From: Desulfonatronovibrio hydrogenovorans DSM 9292
GTDB taxonomy: Bacteria; Desulfobacterota; Desulfovibrionia; Desulfovibrionales; Desulfonatronovibrionaceae
Length of the DNA: 64,000 nucleotides
NCBI RefSeq assembly: GCF_000686525.1
Contig: NZ_JMKT01000017.1
Span: 1-64,000 of the forward strand
Direction: 5' to 3'
The notes under the pieces were generated by a model, which saw nothing but the letters and a program-made list of their open reading frames with translations, was not told where the DNA came from and made no database searches. The position numbers and the translations under genes were made by a program. Below, in pieces: positions 7,721 through 17,236 of the stretch (positions are counted from its first letter, which is position 1; the number at the start of each line of letters is the position of its first letter).

Positions 7721-8140
7721 ATGGAAGACGTAAAAGACTTTATCACCCAGTATGACAGATTTGCCGGGCATGCAGAAATAGTTCTGGAAGAAATTTCCTC
7801 AGGCTCGTCCAGGGCCAGGGTGAATATCCAGGAAAAGCATCTTAACGGCCTGGGTTTTGCCCACGGAGGAGCCATCTTCACCCTAGCCGACCTGGCCTTT
7901 GCTGCTGCAGCCAATTCCCGGAAGGAAGTTGCTGTGGGCATCAATGCAACTATTTCCTACATCCGGCCGGCCAAAAAAGACCAAACCCTGACTGCCACGG
8001 CCAGGGAAACATTCTCCAACCGGACCCTGTCCGGATATCTGGTTGAGGTCAGAAATGAATCCGGAGAACTGGTGGCCACGTTCCAGGGGACTGCCTACAA
8101 AAAGGGAAAGACCAGGGATCACATATGTCCATCCGCATGA
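7721..8140 (+). CDS. PaaI-like hotdog-fold thioesterase
   Basis: 139 residues with the hotdog thioesterase motif LGFAHGGAIFTLADLAFAAA, followed by VGINATISYIRPAK and a final VATFQGTAYKKG strand. Proteins of this type hydrolyse acyl-CoA thioesters, often phenylacetyl-type, in the cytoplasm; the true acyl group is unknown. The frame also allows a TTG start at 7682, but that would lie in the promoter, so ATG 7721 is chosen. It is divergent from the ModE-like gene, and its 3' end overlaps the next small gene by 16 nt. Confidence 0.82.
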   Translation: MEDVKDFITQYDRFAGHAEIVLEEISSGSSRARVNIQEKHLNGLGFAHGGAIFTLADLAFAAAANSRKEVAVGINATISYIRPAKKDQTLTATARETFSNRTLSGYLVEVRNESGELVATFQGTAYKKGKTRDHICPSA

Positions 8141-8304
8141 TTGCCCTTGAGCTCTACAGGTATGAAAAAGAACTCTCCAGCCTGAAAAAAGAACTGGCCG
8201 AAGCTTTGCCTGACCGGATGGAAGAAATCCAGCACAAGATCAACCAGGCCATGGTGGAGCGAAACAAGCTCAAGGGAATGCTTGAAGCCAAAAAAAAGCC
8301 CTGA
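8125..8304 (+). CDS. Small coiled-coil protein, 59 residues
   Basis: The frame ATG 8125 to TGA 8302-8304 encodes a protein that is almost entirely charged helix: LYRYEKELSSLKKELAEALP, DRMEEIQHKINQAMVERN, KLKGMLEAKKKP. Heptad spacing of Leu, Ile and Met suggests a helical hairpin or dimer. An AGGGA block lies about 9 nt before the ATG, and the gene overlaps the thioesterase by 16 nt, which indicates translational coupling. No function is known to me. Confidence 0.62.
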   Translation: MSIRMIALELYRYEKELSSLKKELAEALPDRMEEIQHKINQAMVERNKLKGMLEAKKKP

Positions 8305-8365
8305 ATATTACCAGCCGCGCTTTTTTCTTGCCCAAATCCGGTTATGATGTTAGCCCACATGAGCT

Positions 8366-9004
8366 ATGTTTGATATTGCACAGATGATCAGGGAGCTGGC
8401 CATTGTAGCCATTCCCCTATTGATGGGCATCACTTTTCATGAGGTGGCCCATGGTTATGTGGCCTACCGCTTTGGCGATCCTACAGCCAAGAACGCCGGC
8501 CGGCTGACCCTCAATCCTCTGAAACACCTTGATCCCATGGGCACCCTGGTCCTGGTTCTGACCAGAATGATCGGCTGGGCCAAACCTGTTCCCATCAATC
8601 CCTCATATTTTGAAGACCCGAGAAAAGGGATCTTCTGGGTTTCCCTGGCCGGTCCCCTGGCCAATTTCGGCCTGGCCGTATTTTTTTATATCCTCTTCAA
8701 CCTGGTCCTGGCCCTGCAGCCGGTCTTTTCCACCGGCCCGGCCGCAGCAGTGCTTGAGCCGGCCATGCTCATCTGTTTTTACGGCATCATCGTGAACATC
8801 ATCCTGGGCATATTCAATCTCTTCCCTATTCCGCCCCTGGATGGCAGCAAGATACTGGCCACATTTCTCCCCGGCCCAGTAGCTGGGAAGTTCATGCAGC
8901 TGGAAAAGTACGGCTTCATCATTTTGATCCTGCTGATCTTCCTGGGAGTTTTCGGGCACATCTTTGGCTACGTCTTAAATTTTGTATACAAATTCGTACT
9001 ATAG
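8366..9004 (+). CDS. Site-2 protease family (M50) membrane metalloprotease
   Basis: 212 residues with five or six membrane segments. The zinc site HEVAH (H25, E26, H29) is in the first segments and the third ligand aspartate in FPIPPLDGSKIL near residue 152, so both halves of the M50 active site are present. NPLKHLDPMGTL is typical of the short YwhC-type branch, which lacks a PDZ domain. Such enzymes cleave substrates within the membrane; the target is unknown. It is 22 nt before trpS and may be cotranscribed with it. Confidence 0.87.
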   Translation: MFDIAQMIRELAIVAIPLLMGITFHEVAHGYVAYRFGDPTAKNAGRLTLNPLKHLDPMGTLVLVLTRMIGWAKPVPINPSYFEDPRKGIFWVSLAGPLANFGLAVFFYILFNLVLALQPVFSTGPAAAVLEPAMLICFYGIIVNIILGIFNLFPIPPLDGSKILATFLPGPVAGKFMQLEKYGFIILILLIFLGVFGHIFGYVLNFVYKFVL

Positions 9005-9025
9005 CATTTCAGGAGTTTTTCATAA

Positions 9026-10024
9026 ATGGCTCTAGACCAGCAAAAACGAGTAGTTTCGGGCATGCGGCCCACCGGCCCTTTGCACCTGGGGCACTTCTTT
9101 GGAGTGCTCAAAAACTGGGTGGAATTTCAGAATAACTATAACTGTTATTATTTCGTTGCTGACTGGCACGCCCTGACCAGCGAATACAGCGACCCCCACC
9201 GAATCAAGGGTTTTGTAGGAGAACTGGTCAAGGACTGGTACGCAGCCGGCCTGGACCCTGAAAAGTGTGTCATCTTCCAGCAATCCCAGGTCAAAGCTCA
9301 TGCTGAGCTCAATCTGCTCCTGGGCATGATTACTCCTCTGGGCTGGCTGGAAAGGAATCCCACCTACAAGGAAGTCAAACAGGAACTGGTCAGCAAGGAT
9401 CTAAACACCTTCGGCTTTCTGGGCTATCCTGTGCTTCAGGCAGCAGACATCCTCATCTACCGACCGGACTTTGTTCCAGTAGGCCAGGATCAGCTGCCCC
9501 ACCTGGAGCTGACCAGGGAAATCGCCCGCAGGTTCAATCACCTGTACAGCGACTTTTTCCCCGAGCCCCAGGCCAAGCTGACTGAGACAGCCAAGCTTCC
9601 GGGCCTGGATGGGCGCAAAATGAGCAAGAGCTATGGCAACTGCATCTACATGGGAGAGGAAATGGACTCGGTCCGGCCCAAGGTCATGTCCATGCTCACC
9701 GATACCAACCGGATGCGCAAATCAGACCCTGGCGACCCTGAGGTGTGCAACCTCTACCCGTACCACCGGCTCATGACTCCCCGAGAAACAAGACAGGAGA
9801 TCAAGGCCAATTGCACTGGTGCCAAATGGGGCTGCGTGGACTGCAAAAAAATTCTTTTGACCCACCTGGAAGAATTTCTGACTCCTCTGCAGGAGAGGCG
9901 AAGAGAGCTGGATGACAAACCGGAACTGATCCAGGAAATCCTGGATACAGGCAATAAAAAGGCTTTACAGGAAGCCGGCAGAACCATGGACCTGGTCCTG
10001 GAAAAGCTGAATTTCAACTTCTAA
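9026..10024 (+). CDS. trpS: Tryptophanyl-tRNA synthetase
   Basis: 332 residues, full length for a bacterial class I TrpRS. The HIGH-type motif is PLHLGHFFG (residues 18-26) and the KMSKS loop is GRKMSKSYGN (about 196-205), with the GQDQLPHLELTREIARRFN block between them. It charges tRNA-Trp in the cytoplasm. AGGAG lies about 11 nt before the ATG. The gene converges on comEC with only 7 nt between the two stops, and no terminator is visible there. Confidence 0.96.
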   Translation: MALDQQKRVVSGMRPTGPLHLGHFFGVLKNWVEFQNNYNCYYFVADWHALTSEYSDPHRIKGFVGELVKDWYAAGLDPEKCVIFQQSQVKAHAELNLLLGMITPLGWLERNPTYKEVKQELVSKDLNTFGFLGYPVLQAADILIYRPDFVPVGQDQLPHLELTREIARRFNHLYSDFFPEPQAKLTETAKLPGLDGRKMSKSYGNCIYMGEEMDSVRPKVMSMLTDTNRMRKSDPGDPEVCNLYPYHRLMTPRETRQEIKANCTGAKWGCVDCKKILLTHLEEFLTPLQERRRELDDKPELIQEILDTGNKKALQEAGRTMDLVLEKLNFNF

Positions 10025-10031
10025 AGTCACT

Positions 10032-12500
10032 CTAAAACCAGTACGGTATCCCCTGGGGACCGGTTCGGGACCGGGCCCAGCTGATTTCTGGTTCAGTGTC
10101 AGGTCTTTTCCAGGTTATGACCACTTCCCCGTGCACAGCAGTATCAAAAAACTGAATGTTCCGGGAGGTAATTATGTCCATGACCTCCTGGTGGGGCAAA
10201 TTGAACCTGTTCATGAATCCCCTGGAAACAACAGCCAGATCCGGGTCGACCCGCTCATAAAGTTTCTGATCGGCACTGGTCCGGCTGCCGTGGTGCGGAA
10301 CAATAAGCACCTTTGAAGACAGATCCTGATCTGTGGCAAGCAGATCAGTTATGCCCTGTACCTCCAGATCTCCGGGAATAAGGGCCAGGCCATGACCGTC
10401 CCAGATCAGCCTGAGGACCAGAGATGTATCGTTGAGCCTGGGATAATCCGGCTGGTCTTCAGGATGGAGCACCTCCAGAGCCAGGTCCGGAGTCAGCTGC
10501 AGAACATCCCCCCTGGCCAGAATATCCCTTGCCACATCCTGCCTGTCCAGAGCTGTCCTGATCCTGGCCGTGTCCACCTGGCCGGGCCAGATCCCGTTAT
10601 GCAGATATTGATCCGCCCCCAGATATTTAAGAGGATAAACCAGACCACCGTAATGATCCACATGGGCATGGCTTAAGATCATCAAGTCAACTCCCTGAGG
10701 CCATCTTCTCCAGGTCAGGGAAGGAACCACCACCTGTCTGCCCAGGTCATATTCCGGGTTCCAGCTTCCTCCACCGTCAATGATTATTCTCTTTCTGTCC
10801 GGGGTCTCCAGGATTACTCCCTGCCCCTGGCCTACATCCAGAATCCTGAGCCTTAGTCCAGGGTCCTGGATGGCTTTGACCATGGGGAATGCCATCAGTC
10901 CTGCCAGAAAAACCATCCCCAGCAGGTGAGCCCTGTTTTTCAGGCTGATTTGCCGGGCATAGATCATCATTGTCAGCAGGGTCCAGTAGACCAAGGTATG
11001 CTGCCAGGCAGGCCGATGAGTTACTATGGGATGAAGGAAGTCCTTGTGGACCATGAATTCCAGAATACTGATAAACATGTTCAGACTGTGGCCTGAAATA
11101 AAAAAAAGAATATCTCCCAGCCATCCCAGACCAGGAATAAAGGAGATAAACAGACCGGCAAACCCGGCCGGCAGGATGACCAGCCCCAGGACCGGAAGCC
11201 AGGCCAGATTGAGATAAAGATGAGGGCTTAAATAATTGAAGGTCCAGGCCTGAATCGGCAGCAGGGCCAGGTTTGCTGCCAAAGTGACTCCGGCAAGACC
11301 CAGAAAGTACCGTGAAGTCCTGCATTCCCATAAGACCCGGACTCTTTGCAGACAGTTTTCCAGGATCGGCAGAAACAGGGCTATTCCGGCCACAGCAGCC
11401 AGGGACAATTGCAGCCTGAGATCAAAGATTGACCACGGATCAAGAACAAGGATTATGCCCGCAGCCATGAAAAGTCCGTCCAAAAGCACCCGTCTTTTGT
11501 TCATAAACAAAAGAACCCCCCAGCAGGCAAACATGATCCCCGACCGGATCAGAGTGGGGGGTGCCTGGCCCATCCAGATATATGTCAGGCAGAAGGGGGC
11601 AGCCAGGAGAACACCCAGCTTTGTGTAGGGGAAAAAAAGATAGATTCTTGGATGAATCAGGCCTGCCAGCCATGCCAGGACAAAGCCCATACCGGCCATT
11701 ATTCCAAGGTGCAGACCGGAAAGGGCCAGGCTGTGGCCCAGAGAGGCCAGGCGGATAGTATCCATGAGGCCCGGGTCAACCAGAGATCGGTCGCCAAAGA
11801 ACAGAGCCAGGGCAAGCCCTTGCACCTGCTCCCGCCTCTGATCGGAAAGGCCTGAAAGATCATACCCTGAACTGACCTGTTCCTTCAGAATCTGTCTGGA
11901 TCTGGACGACCTGCCTGGATCACCGTCCAGCTCACGCCAGAAATGCCCGCCCCTGGTATAGCTTCTCCAGTGCACATCCTGAATTCTCCAGAAAAACTCA
12001 CTGTTCCAGACCCCGAAATTGGCCAGACCCTGAATTGGCCGGACATTCAGGTGAGCCTGGACCAGCTGTCCGGGAAAGAGGGAAACTGGAGCGTCCTGCC
12101 AGGTCCAGACCAGTTTTCCGGCTAAAGCTTCAGTCCTGTCTCCCCTGCCCAGGGCCAGGTCACCAAGAATGATTCTTTGCCGCTGTCCGGGCAAAAAGGC
12201 AACATTTTCAACCTGTCCCTGAACCACCACCCTCTCACTGGACTTGATCTGCTCAGGAACAAAATCAGGGACTGCCGGTAGCCTGATCCAGACCAGGGCA
12301 AGACCGACCATAAAGGCCAGAACAATCAGAAAATTCAGCCGAACTTGTTTCTTAAAGGGAACAAAGGCGAGCAGCAGGACAAGGGCGGACAGTCCGACCC
12401 AGGGATACTTCAGTGACCAGATCCCCAGGACATAAGCCCCGACCAGCTTTTGCCAGGGAAGAAGGCCCTGGGGGAGGGATGGATCTGAAAAATGACGCAC
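10032..12500 (-). CDS. comEC: ComEC/Rec2 family DNA uptake channel
   Basis: 822 residues in the order expected for ComEC: an N-terminal OB-like periplasmic part, a competence-domain membrane core with the block LSLAGLHLGIMAG-type (here ALSGLHLGIMAGMGFVLAW), and a C-terminal metallo-beta-lactamase-like domain with LSHAHVDHYGGL and a later VPHHGSRTS. It would carry single-stranded DNA across the inner membrane. Translation appears to start at GTG 12500. It is the last gene of the lipoprotein-aroQ-efp-ftsK-comEC series, 30 nt behind ftsK. No other competence gene is in the window. Confidence 0.9.
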   Translation of the reverse strand: MRHFSDPSLPQGLLPWQKLVGAYVLGIWSLKYPWVGLSALVLLLAFVPFKKQVRLNFLIVLAFMVGLALVWIRLPAVPDFVPEQIKSSERVVVQGQVENVAFLPGQRQRIILGDLALGRGDRTEALAGKLVWTWQDAPVSLFPGQLVQAHLNVRPIQGLANFGVWNSEFFWRIQDVHWRSYTRGGHFWRELDGDPGRSSRSRQILKEQVSSGYDLSGLSDQRREQVQGLALALFFGDRSLVDPGLMDTIRLASLGHSLALSGLHLGIMAGMGFVLAWLAGLIHPRIYLFFPYTKLGVLLAAPFCLTYIWMGQAPPTLIRSGIMFACWGVLLFMNKRRVLLDGLFMAAGIILVLDPWSIFDLRLQLSLAAVAGIALFLPILENCLQRVRVLWECRTSRYFLGLAGVTLAANLALLPIQAWTFNYLSPHLYLNLAWLPVLGLVILPAGFAGLFISFIPGLGWLGDILFFISGHSLNMFISILEFMVHKDFLHPIVTHRPAWQHTLVYWTLLTMMIYARQISLKNRAHLLGMVFLAGLMAFPMVKAIQDPGLRLRILDVGQGQGVILETPDRKRIIIDGGGSWNPEYDLGRQVVVPSLTWRRWPQGVDLMILSHAHVDHYGGLVYPLKYLGADQYLHNGIWPGQVDTARIRTALDRQDVARDILARGDVLQLTPDLALEVLHPEDQPDYPRLNDTSLVLRLIWDGHGLALIPGDLEVQGITDLLATDQDLSSKVLIVPHHGSRTSADQKLYERVDPDLAVVSRGFMNRFNLPHQEVMDIITSRNIQFFDTAVHGEVVITWKRPDTEPEISWARSRTGPQGIPYWF

Positions 12501-12530
12501 TGCATTTCAGGGGGTTGATGTGATCTATGC

Positions 12531-14675
12531 TCACTGCTTCTTCAAGACCTGCCTGGGTTTGCTTCCTTCCTGAGGGCCAAGGATGCCGTCTTTTTCCATC
12601 TGTTCAATGAACAGGGCGGCCTTGTTGTAGCCGATGCGAAAACGCCTCTGGATCAGAGAAATGGAACCTTTTCCCTGGTCCAGGATGAACTCTACAGCCT
12701 GAACATACTTGGGATCATCAATAATGGGATCATTTTCATATCCGTCCGGGCCGTTACTGGAATCATTTTTTTTCCATTGAGCAAAGTCCAGGTCAAACTC
12801 AGGATTTCCTTTGCTCTTCCAGAAATCCACCACCCTGGCGATCTCGTCTTCGTCCACAAAAGCGCCGTGGGTCCTCTGGAGCTGTCCACCACTGCTCTTG
12901 AAGAGCATGTCACCATGACCCAGGAGATATTCCGCTCCAACCGCATCCAGAATGGTCCTGGAATCATGCTTGGAGCTGACCTGGAAGGCTATGCGCGACG
13001 GGAAATTAGCCTTGATTATCCCGGTAACGACGTCAACCGAAGGTCTCTGGGTGGCCAGGATGATGTGCATACCCGAGGCCCTGGCCAGCTGGGCCAGACG
13101 GACTATGTCCACTTCAACTTCCTTGGCTGCGGTAAGCATCAGATCAGCCATTTCATCAATGATCAAAACCAGGTAAGGCATGGGCTCCAGGTCTTCAAGA
13201 CCTTCTGGTCGCTCCTGGCCCATGGAAGCCAGCTTTTGGTTGAATCCCTCGATATTGCGCACTCCCATTCTGGCCATGCGGTCATACCGGCTTTCCATTT
13301 CAAACACAGCCCAGTCCAGGGCATTTTTGGCCAGGTGCATATCTGTGACCACCGGATGAACCAGGTGGGGGAGATCGTTGTAGACCGCCAGTTCAATCCG
13401 TTTGGGATCTATAAGCAGAAGTTTGAGCTCGTCAGGTGTGAATCTGAAGATAAGGCTTAAGATCAGGGAATTGAGACAGACGCTTTTCCCGGCTCCGGTA
13501 GCTCCAGCCACCAGCAGATGAGGCATCCGGGCCAGGTCCTCCACCCTGGACTGTCCCTGGATATCCTTGCCCAGGGCCAGGGGGAGTTTGAGCTTGGCCT
13601 TGTAAAATACAGGAGACTCCAGAATCTCCCGCAGATAGACCATCTGCCGATGCTCGTTGGGTATTTCCACACCAATGGTGTCTTTGCCGGGCAAAGGAGC
13701 CACAATCCTGACTGCAGAAGCCTTGAGGGCCAGGGCCAGGTCATCGCCCAGGTTGGCTATCCGGCTGATCTTTATTCCCGGAGCTGGCTTGAACTCGAAC
13801 ATGGTCACCACTGGTCCGGGCTGGACATGCTGCACTTCGCCCTGAACCGAAAAATCTTCCAGACAGGACTTGAGGGCTGCAGACATCTCTGTCAAGCGCT
13901 CCCGGTCAACCAGGGGTCCATCGTTGCTGGCAGCAGACAGCAGGTCCAGGGGAGGAAGGGCGTATCCGGTCAGATCATTATTTTTAATCCTTGGCTCTGA
14001 AGCCCGGACCGGACCAGGCTTGACCGGACTTGTCCGGCTCTGGTCTTTTTTTTCTGGTTCCCTGTGGGATGAGCTGCCTTTTTCGGCCCTGGGAGTAAGT
14101 TTTTTTTTGAGATCAGCTGCTGATCCAGGCAGATCTGCCTGCCGCACTGCCTCACCAGCCCTGGAAAAAAGAAAGGCCCAGGAAAAGCCCGTAGCCAGCT
14201 GCAGCCCGGCCAGGGTCAGAAAGATATTGGTCAGAAATGTTCCCCAGAAATATAGGACTGAAAAAGACCAGGAATAAATCATCCTGCCGACAAAACCGCC
14301 GCCCTCCACTCCCAGGATGGCAATGCCTTCCTTGACTGCGGGAAATTCGGCCCAGACCAGCAGACAGAGGTAAAGAATAACCAGTCCGGCCCAGCGCCAC
14401 CACAGGATCTTCAGGGAAGGACGGAAAAGGACCAGGGAAAGATACACCAGGACCACAGGCCAGACAAAGGCCCCCATGCCCAGGAATTCAACAAAGGTCC
14501 CTCCTGTGAATGACCCTATTTTTCCGACTGGGTTAAGGATTTCAGAACCAGTGCCGGGATGGTGGTTAAATGTCGGGTCCTGGGGAGAAAAACCGGCCAG
14601 GCTCACTCCCAGGAACACGGCTGCAAACAGCAGCAGCAGGGCCGGGAGTTCTCGTAAGAGTCTGCTTCCATCCAT
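12531..14675 (-). CDS. ftsK: FtsK/SpoIIIE DNA translocase
   Basis: 714 residues: four membrane segments in the first 170, a short charged linker (about 180-240), the motor with Walker A GATGAGKS (391-398) and Walker B LVLIIDEMADL, and a C-terminal gamma winged helix (EFILDQGKGSISLIQRRFRI onwards) that reads polar sequence signals on DNA. It moves chromosome ends through the division septum. The linker is short compared with E. coli FtsK, as is usual outside the enterics. It follows efp by 18 nt. Confidence 0.94.
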   Translation of the reverse strand: MDGSRLLRELPALLLLFAAVFLGVSLAGFSPQDPTFNHHPGTGSEILNPVGKIGSFTGGTFVEFLGMGAFVWPVVLVYLSLVLFRPSLKILWWRWAGLVILYLCLLVWAEFPAVKEGIAILGVEGGGFVGRMIYSWSFSVLYFWGTFLTNIFLTLAGLQLATGFSWAFLFSRAGEAVRQADLPGSAADLKKKLTPRAEKGSSSHREPEKKDQSRTSPVKPGPVRASEPRIKNNDLTGYALPPLDLLSAASNDGPLVDRERLTEMSAALKSCLEDFSVQGEVQHVQPGPVVTMFEFKPAPGIKISRIANLGDDLALALKASAVRIVAPLPGKDTIGVEIPNEHRQMVYLREILESPVFYKAKLKLPLALGKDIQGQSRVEDLARMPHLLVAGATGAGKSVCLNSLILSLIFRFTPDELKLLLIDPKRIELAVYNDLPHLVHPVVTDMHLAKNALDWAVFEMESRYDRMARMGVRNIEGFNQKLASMGQERPEGLEDLEPMPYLVLIIDEMADLMLTAAKEVEVDIVRLAQLARASGMHIILATQRPSVDVVTGIIKANFPSRIAFQVSSKHDSRTILDAVGAEYLLGHGDMLFKSSGGQLQRTHGAFVDEDEIARVVDFWKSKGNPEFDLDFAQWKKNDSSNGPDGYENDPIIDDPKYVQAVEFILDQGKGSISLIQRRFRIGYNKAALFIEQMEKDGILGPQEGSKPRQVLKKQ

Positions 14676-14693
14676 CAGAATAACATCTCGGGT

Positions 14694-15257
14694 TTACTGA
14701 GACTCTCTGCCCAGATATTCCCGGGAACGGGTGTCCACCTTGACCATATCCCCCTGATTCACGAACAAAGGGACATTTATGACCACCCCAGTTTCCAGGG
14801 TAGCTGGCTTGGATGCTCCGGACACAGTGTCTCCCTTGATGCCGGGCTCAGTCTCCTTGATCTGAAGTACCACTGCCGCAGGCAGCTCAATGTCCAGGGG
14901 CTGTCCGTTGTAGAACAGGGTCTTGACGGTCTGACCATCTTTGAGAAAGCCGCCCTTGTCTTTCATGGCCTCATCCTGGATGGTCACCTGTTCATAGGTG
15001 CTCATATCCATGAACACAAAACCGCTTCCATCATGATAAAGATACTGCATGTCCCTGGTTTCCATGTCTGGTTTGCCCACCTTTTCACCAGAACGGAAGG
15101 TCTGGTCAATGGCTCCTCCGGTCAGCAGATTTTTCAGCTTGGTCCTGACAAAGGCTCCACCCTTACCAGGTTTGACATGCAGAAAATCCATTATTTCATA
15201 GGGAGTATTGTCGATTTCGATCTTAAGACCTTTTCGAAAGTCAGTGGTGGAAAGCAT
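14694..15257 (-). CDS. efp: Elongation factor P
   Basis: 187 residues with the three-domain EF-P pattern. The tip loop that reaches the ribosomal peptidyl-transferase centre is [15 protein letters not shown], with Lys32 as the residue modified in many bacteria; no modification enzyme is encoded here. The C-terminal block [16 protein letters not shown] is characteristic. It relieves stalling at proline runs, which fits the Pro-Ala linker of the VWA-OmpA protein at 34.3 kb. The start ATG overlaps the aroQ stop by one base (TAATG). Confidence 0.95.
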   Translation of the reverse strand: MLSTTDFRKGLKIEIDNTPYEIMDFLHVKPGKGGAFVRTKLKNLLTGGAIDQTFRSGEKVGKPDMETRDMQYLYHDGSGFVFMDMSTYEQVTIQDEAMKDKGGFLKDGQTVKTLFYNGQPLDIELPAAVVLQIKETEPGIKGDTVSGASKPATLETGVVINVPLFVNQGDMVKVDTRSREYLGRESQ

Positions 15258-15739
15258 TATTCATCCTCCGCAATGGTATTGTTGGCATCCAGGCAATCCA
15301 CAACAGCCTGTAATCCATAGATATAACTCATGATCCCGAATCCGGCAACCACCCCGAGGGCGTGGCGGGCAGTCAGGCTTTGCTGCCTGATCCGGTCCCT
15401 GCTCCAGATGTTGCTCAGATGGACTTCAACAAAGGGAATCTTGATCCAGCCGAGGCAGTCTGCCAGAGCCAGACTGGTATGGGTCAATGCTCCGGGATTG
15501 ATCACCATTCCTCTGGTTTTATTCTGCCAGGCACTTTCAAGTCTGTCGATGATCCGCCCTTCGCCGTTGGCCTGAAAAAAATCCAGCTCTACCCTGTCCA
15601 GCAGCCCTGGATGGTCTTTCTTGAGGATTGCAGAAAGTTCATCCATGCCCCTGGTCCCGTAAACACCAGTATCCCTTTGACCAAGGTACCCGAGGTTGGG
15701 TCCGTTCACCACCAGCACGGAATACTTTTCTAAAGCCAT
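15257..15739 (-). CDS. aroQ: Type II 3-dehydroquinate dehydratase
   Basis: 160 residues, a little longer than the typical 145-150. Family landmarks are [19 protein letters not shown] near the N-terminus with the catalytic loop (the usual Arg and Tyr), [19 protein letters not shown], and [12 protein letters not shown] with the catalytic His. It removes water from 3-dehydroquinate in the shikimate pathway. It starts one base after the lipoprotein stop and overlaps efp by one base. Confidence 0.95.
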   Translation of the reverse strand: MALEKYSVLVVNGPNLGYLGQRDTGVYGTRGMDELSAILKKDHPGLLDRVELDFFQANGEGRIIDRLESAWQNKTRGMVINPGALTHTSLALADCLGWIKIPFVEVHLSNIWSRDRIRQQSLTARHALGVVAGFGIMSYIYGLQAVVDCLDANNTIAEDE

Positions 15740-15740
15740 C

Positions 15741-16550
15741 TCACTTCATCTCCGTTGGGACCGGGACCGGCTCCCTGGTCCTGGGCTTGACCATGACTTC
15801 ATCGGTCATGGGCGTGGGCAGAACTGGCTCCTCCTGAACAGTGGTTCGTTTCCGGGCGGCCAGGTCCATATTGGCCAGAAATATCAGATCCTCTCTGTTG
15901 ACCTCGTGTCTGGTTTCCATCATCAGACCCTGGGCCAGGGTGGAATTGTCATATCCGGCATTAGGCTCTAAGCCTGGATCATCCACCACCTGGATTATTT
16001 TCCCGGACCCGAAGATGCTGATCAGGTTCCGGCCCTGTTCAGTCACCCTGCGCCCCACGAAAAAATAGGCTGGTAACTCTTCTGGAATCGTCTCAAAAAG
16101 GAGCAGAGTGACCCTGTCACCTCTGGCCACAATGGTTCTTTCCTCTTCCAGACCAACAATTTCCCCGGCCGAGCTGAAAAAAGGATAAACCGTTACTGAA
16201 CACTGGAATTCCTGAACCAGATCCCCGGTCAACGGGGCAATAACCGGATCAATCTCTCCCTGGAACCGGAAAAAGCCGGAATCAGGATCAGAGCGGTCAG
16301 CATAACTTCCCCTGACAAGAGGCTGGAGCTGGAGGATCTTTCTGGCGGTATGCCTGAAGCAGTCGTCAGCCGCCACTGTCCGGAAGAACAGATCAGGGTC
16401 AAGCTCCTCTCCGGTCAGGGTCACGCTGAAGCCGGACTGCTCAGTAATATGGTAATCAGGGCTTTCCGGATAGAAAAAGTCTTCGACCTCGGCCTTTTTG
16501 CAGGAAAGCAGGATCAGGGCCATGCACATCAAAGCCGCTAGTTTTCGCAT
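15741..16550 (-). CDS. Hypothetical lipoprotein, 269 residues
   Basis: The signal peptide MRKLAALMCMALILLSC ends in a lipobox (LLSC, Cys17), so the protein should be lipid-anchored. The body has no motif I recognise; it is rich in acidic residues, and the tail (after about 235) is a Pro/Val/Thr-rich segment (VLPTPMTDEVMVKPRTREPV) that looks like a disordered linker. It heads a tightly packed operon with aroQ, efp, ftsK and comEC, which are unrelated in function. It faces engB divergently across 79 nt. Confidence 0.78.
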   Translation of the reverse strand: MRKLAALMCMALILLSCKKAEVEDFFYPESPDYHITEQSGFSVTLTGEELDPDLFFRTVAADDCFRHTARKILQLQPLVRGSYADRSDPDSGFFRFQGEIDPVIAPLTGDLVQEFQCSVTVYPFFSSAGEIVGLEEERTIVARGDRVTLLLFETIPEELPAYFFVGRRVTEQGRNLISIFGSGKIIQVVDDPGLEPNAGYDNSTLAQGLMMETRHEVNREDLIFLANMDLAARKRTTVQEEPVLPTPMTDEVMVKPRTREPVPVPTEMK

Positions 16551-16629
16551 AATCGCACCTCAAGGTGGCCAATTGTTTACAAACCGGCTCAAGTTATTTA
16601 GAAAGTCCCGATCTGGCCGGGAGAAAAAC

Positions 16630-17208
16630 ATGCGCGAACTGATTCTGGAAAAAACAGCCTACACCGCTGATCAGCTGTCTGGCAACAACCTGCCTCAGGT
16701 AGCTTTGGCCGGGAGATCCAATGTCGGCAAGTCATCCCTCATCAACACCCTTGGACAACGAAGGGGCCTGGCCAAGATCAGCTCCACCCCAGGAAAAACC
16801 AGGAGCATCAATTTTTACCTGGTCAAGCCTGAAAACTTTTACCTGGTTGATCTGCCCGGATATGGATATGCCAAGCGCTCAAAATCCGAACGGGAAAACT
16901 GGGGACTGCTCATCCAGGGTTATCTTGAAGACAACCCCTACCTCAAGTCCGTGGTCCTGCTCATTGACTCCCGGATCCCGCCTCAGGTCATGGACATGGA
17001 ACTGGCCCAGTACATCCGCTCTCTCAACCTCGGGCTGATACCGGTCCTGACCAAAACAGACAAATGCAAACAAAAGCAGATCAGCGACACCAGCGCCACC
17101 TGGTCCGGAATCCTGGGGTTCAGCCGGGGGCCGGTGATCTTTTCATCCAAAACCGGTAAAGGCAAAGACACCCTGTGGGCCAGGATTCTGGCCGGTACTG
17201 GGCTTTGA
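16630..17208 (+). CDS. engB: Ribosome biogenesis GTPase EngB/YihA/YsxC
   Basis: 192 residues, full length. GTPase motifs: G1 GRSNVGKSSL, G2-region SSTPGKTRSINF, G3 DLPGYGYA, G4 LTKTDK, G5 FSSKTG. It helps late assembly of the large ribosomal subunit. The frame is open upstream to 16498, but ATG 16630 has GGGAG seven bases before it and begins at the family's usual N-terminus (MRELILEKTAYTADQL). It converges on lptG with 28 nt between stops. Confidence 0.95.
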   Translation: MRELILEKTAYTADQLSGNNLPQVALAGRSNVGKSSLINTLGQRRGLAKISSTPGKTRSINFYLVKPENFYLVDLPGYGYAKRSKSERENWGLLIQGYLEDNPYLKSVVLLIDSRIPPQVMDMELAQYIRSLNLGLIPVLTKTDKCKQKQISDTSATWSGILGFSRGPVIFSSKTGKGKDTLWARILAGTGL

Positions 17209-17236
17209 CCTCCCTTCCGGTCCCCAAAAAAAATCT

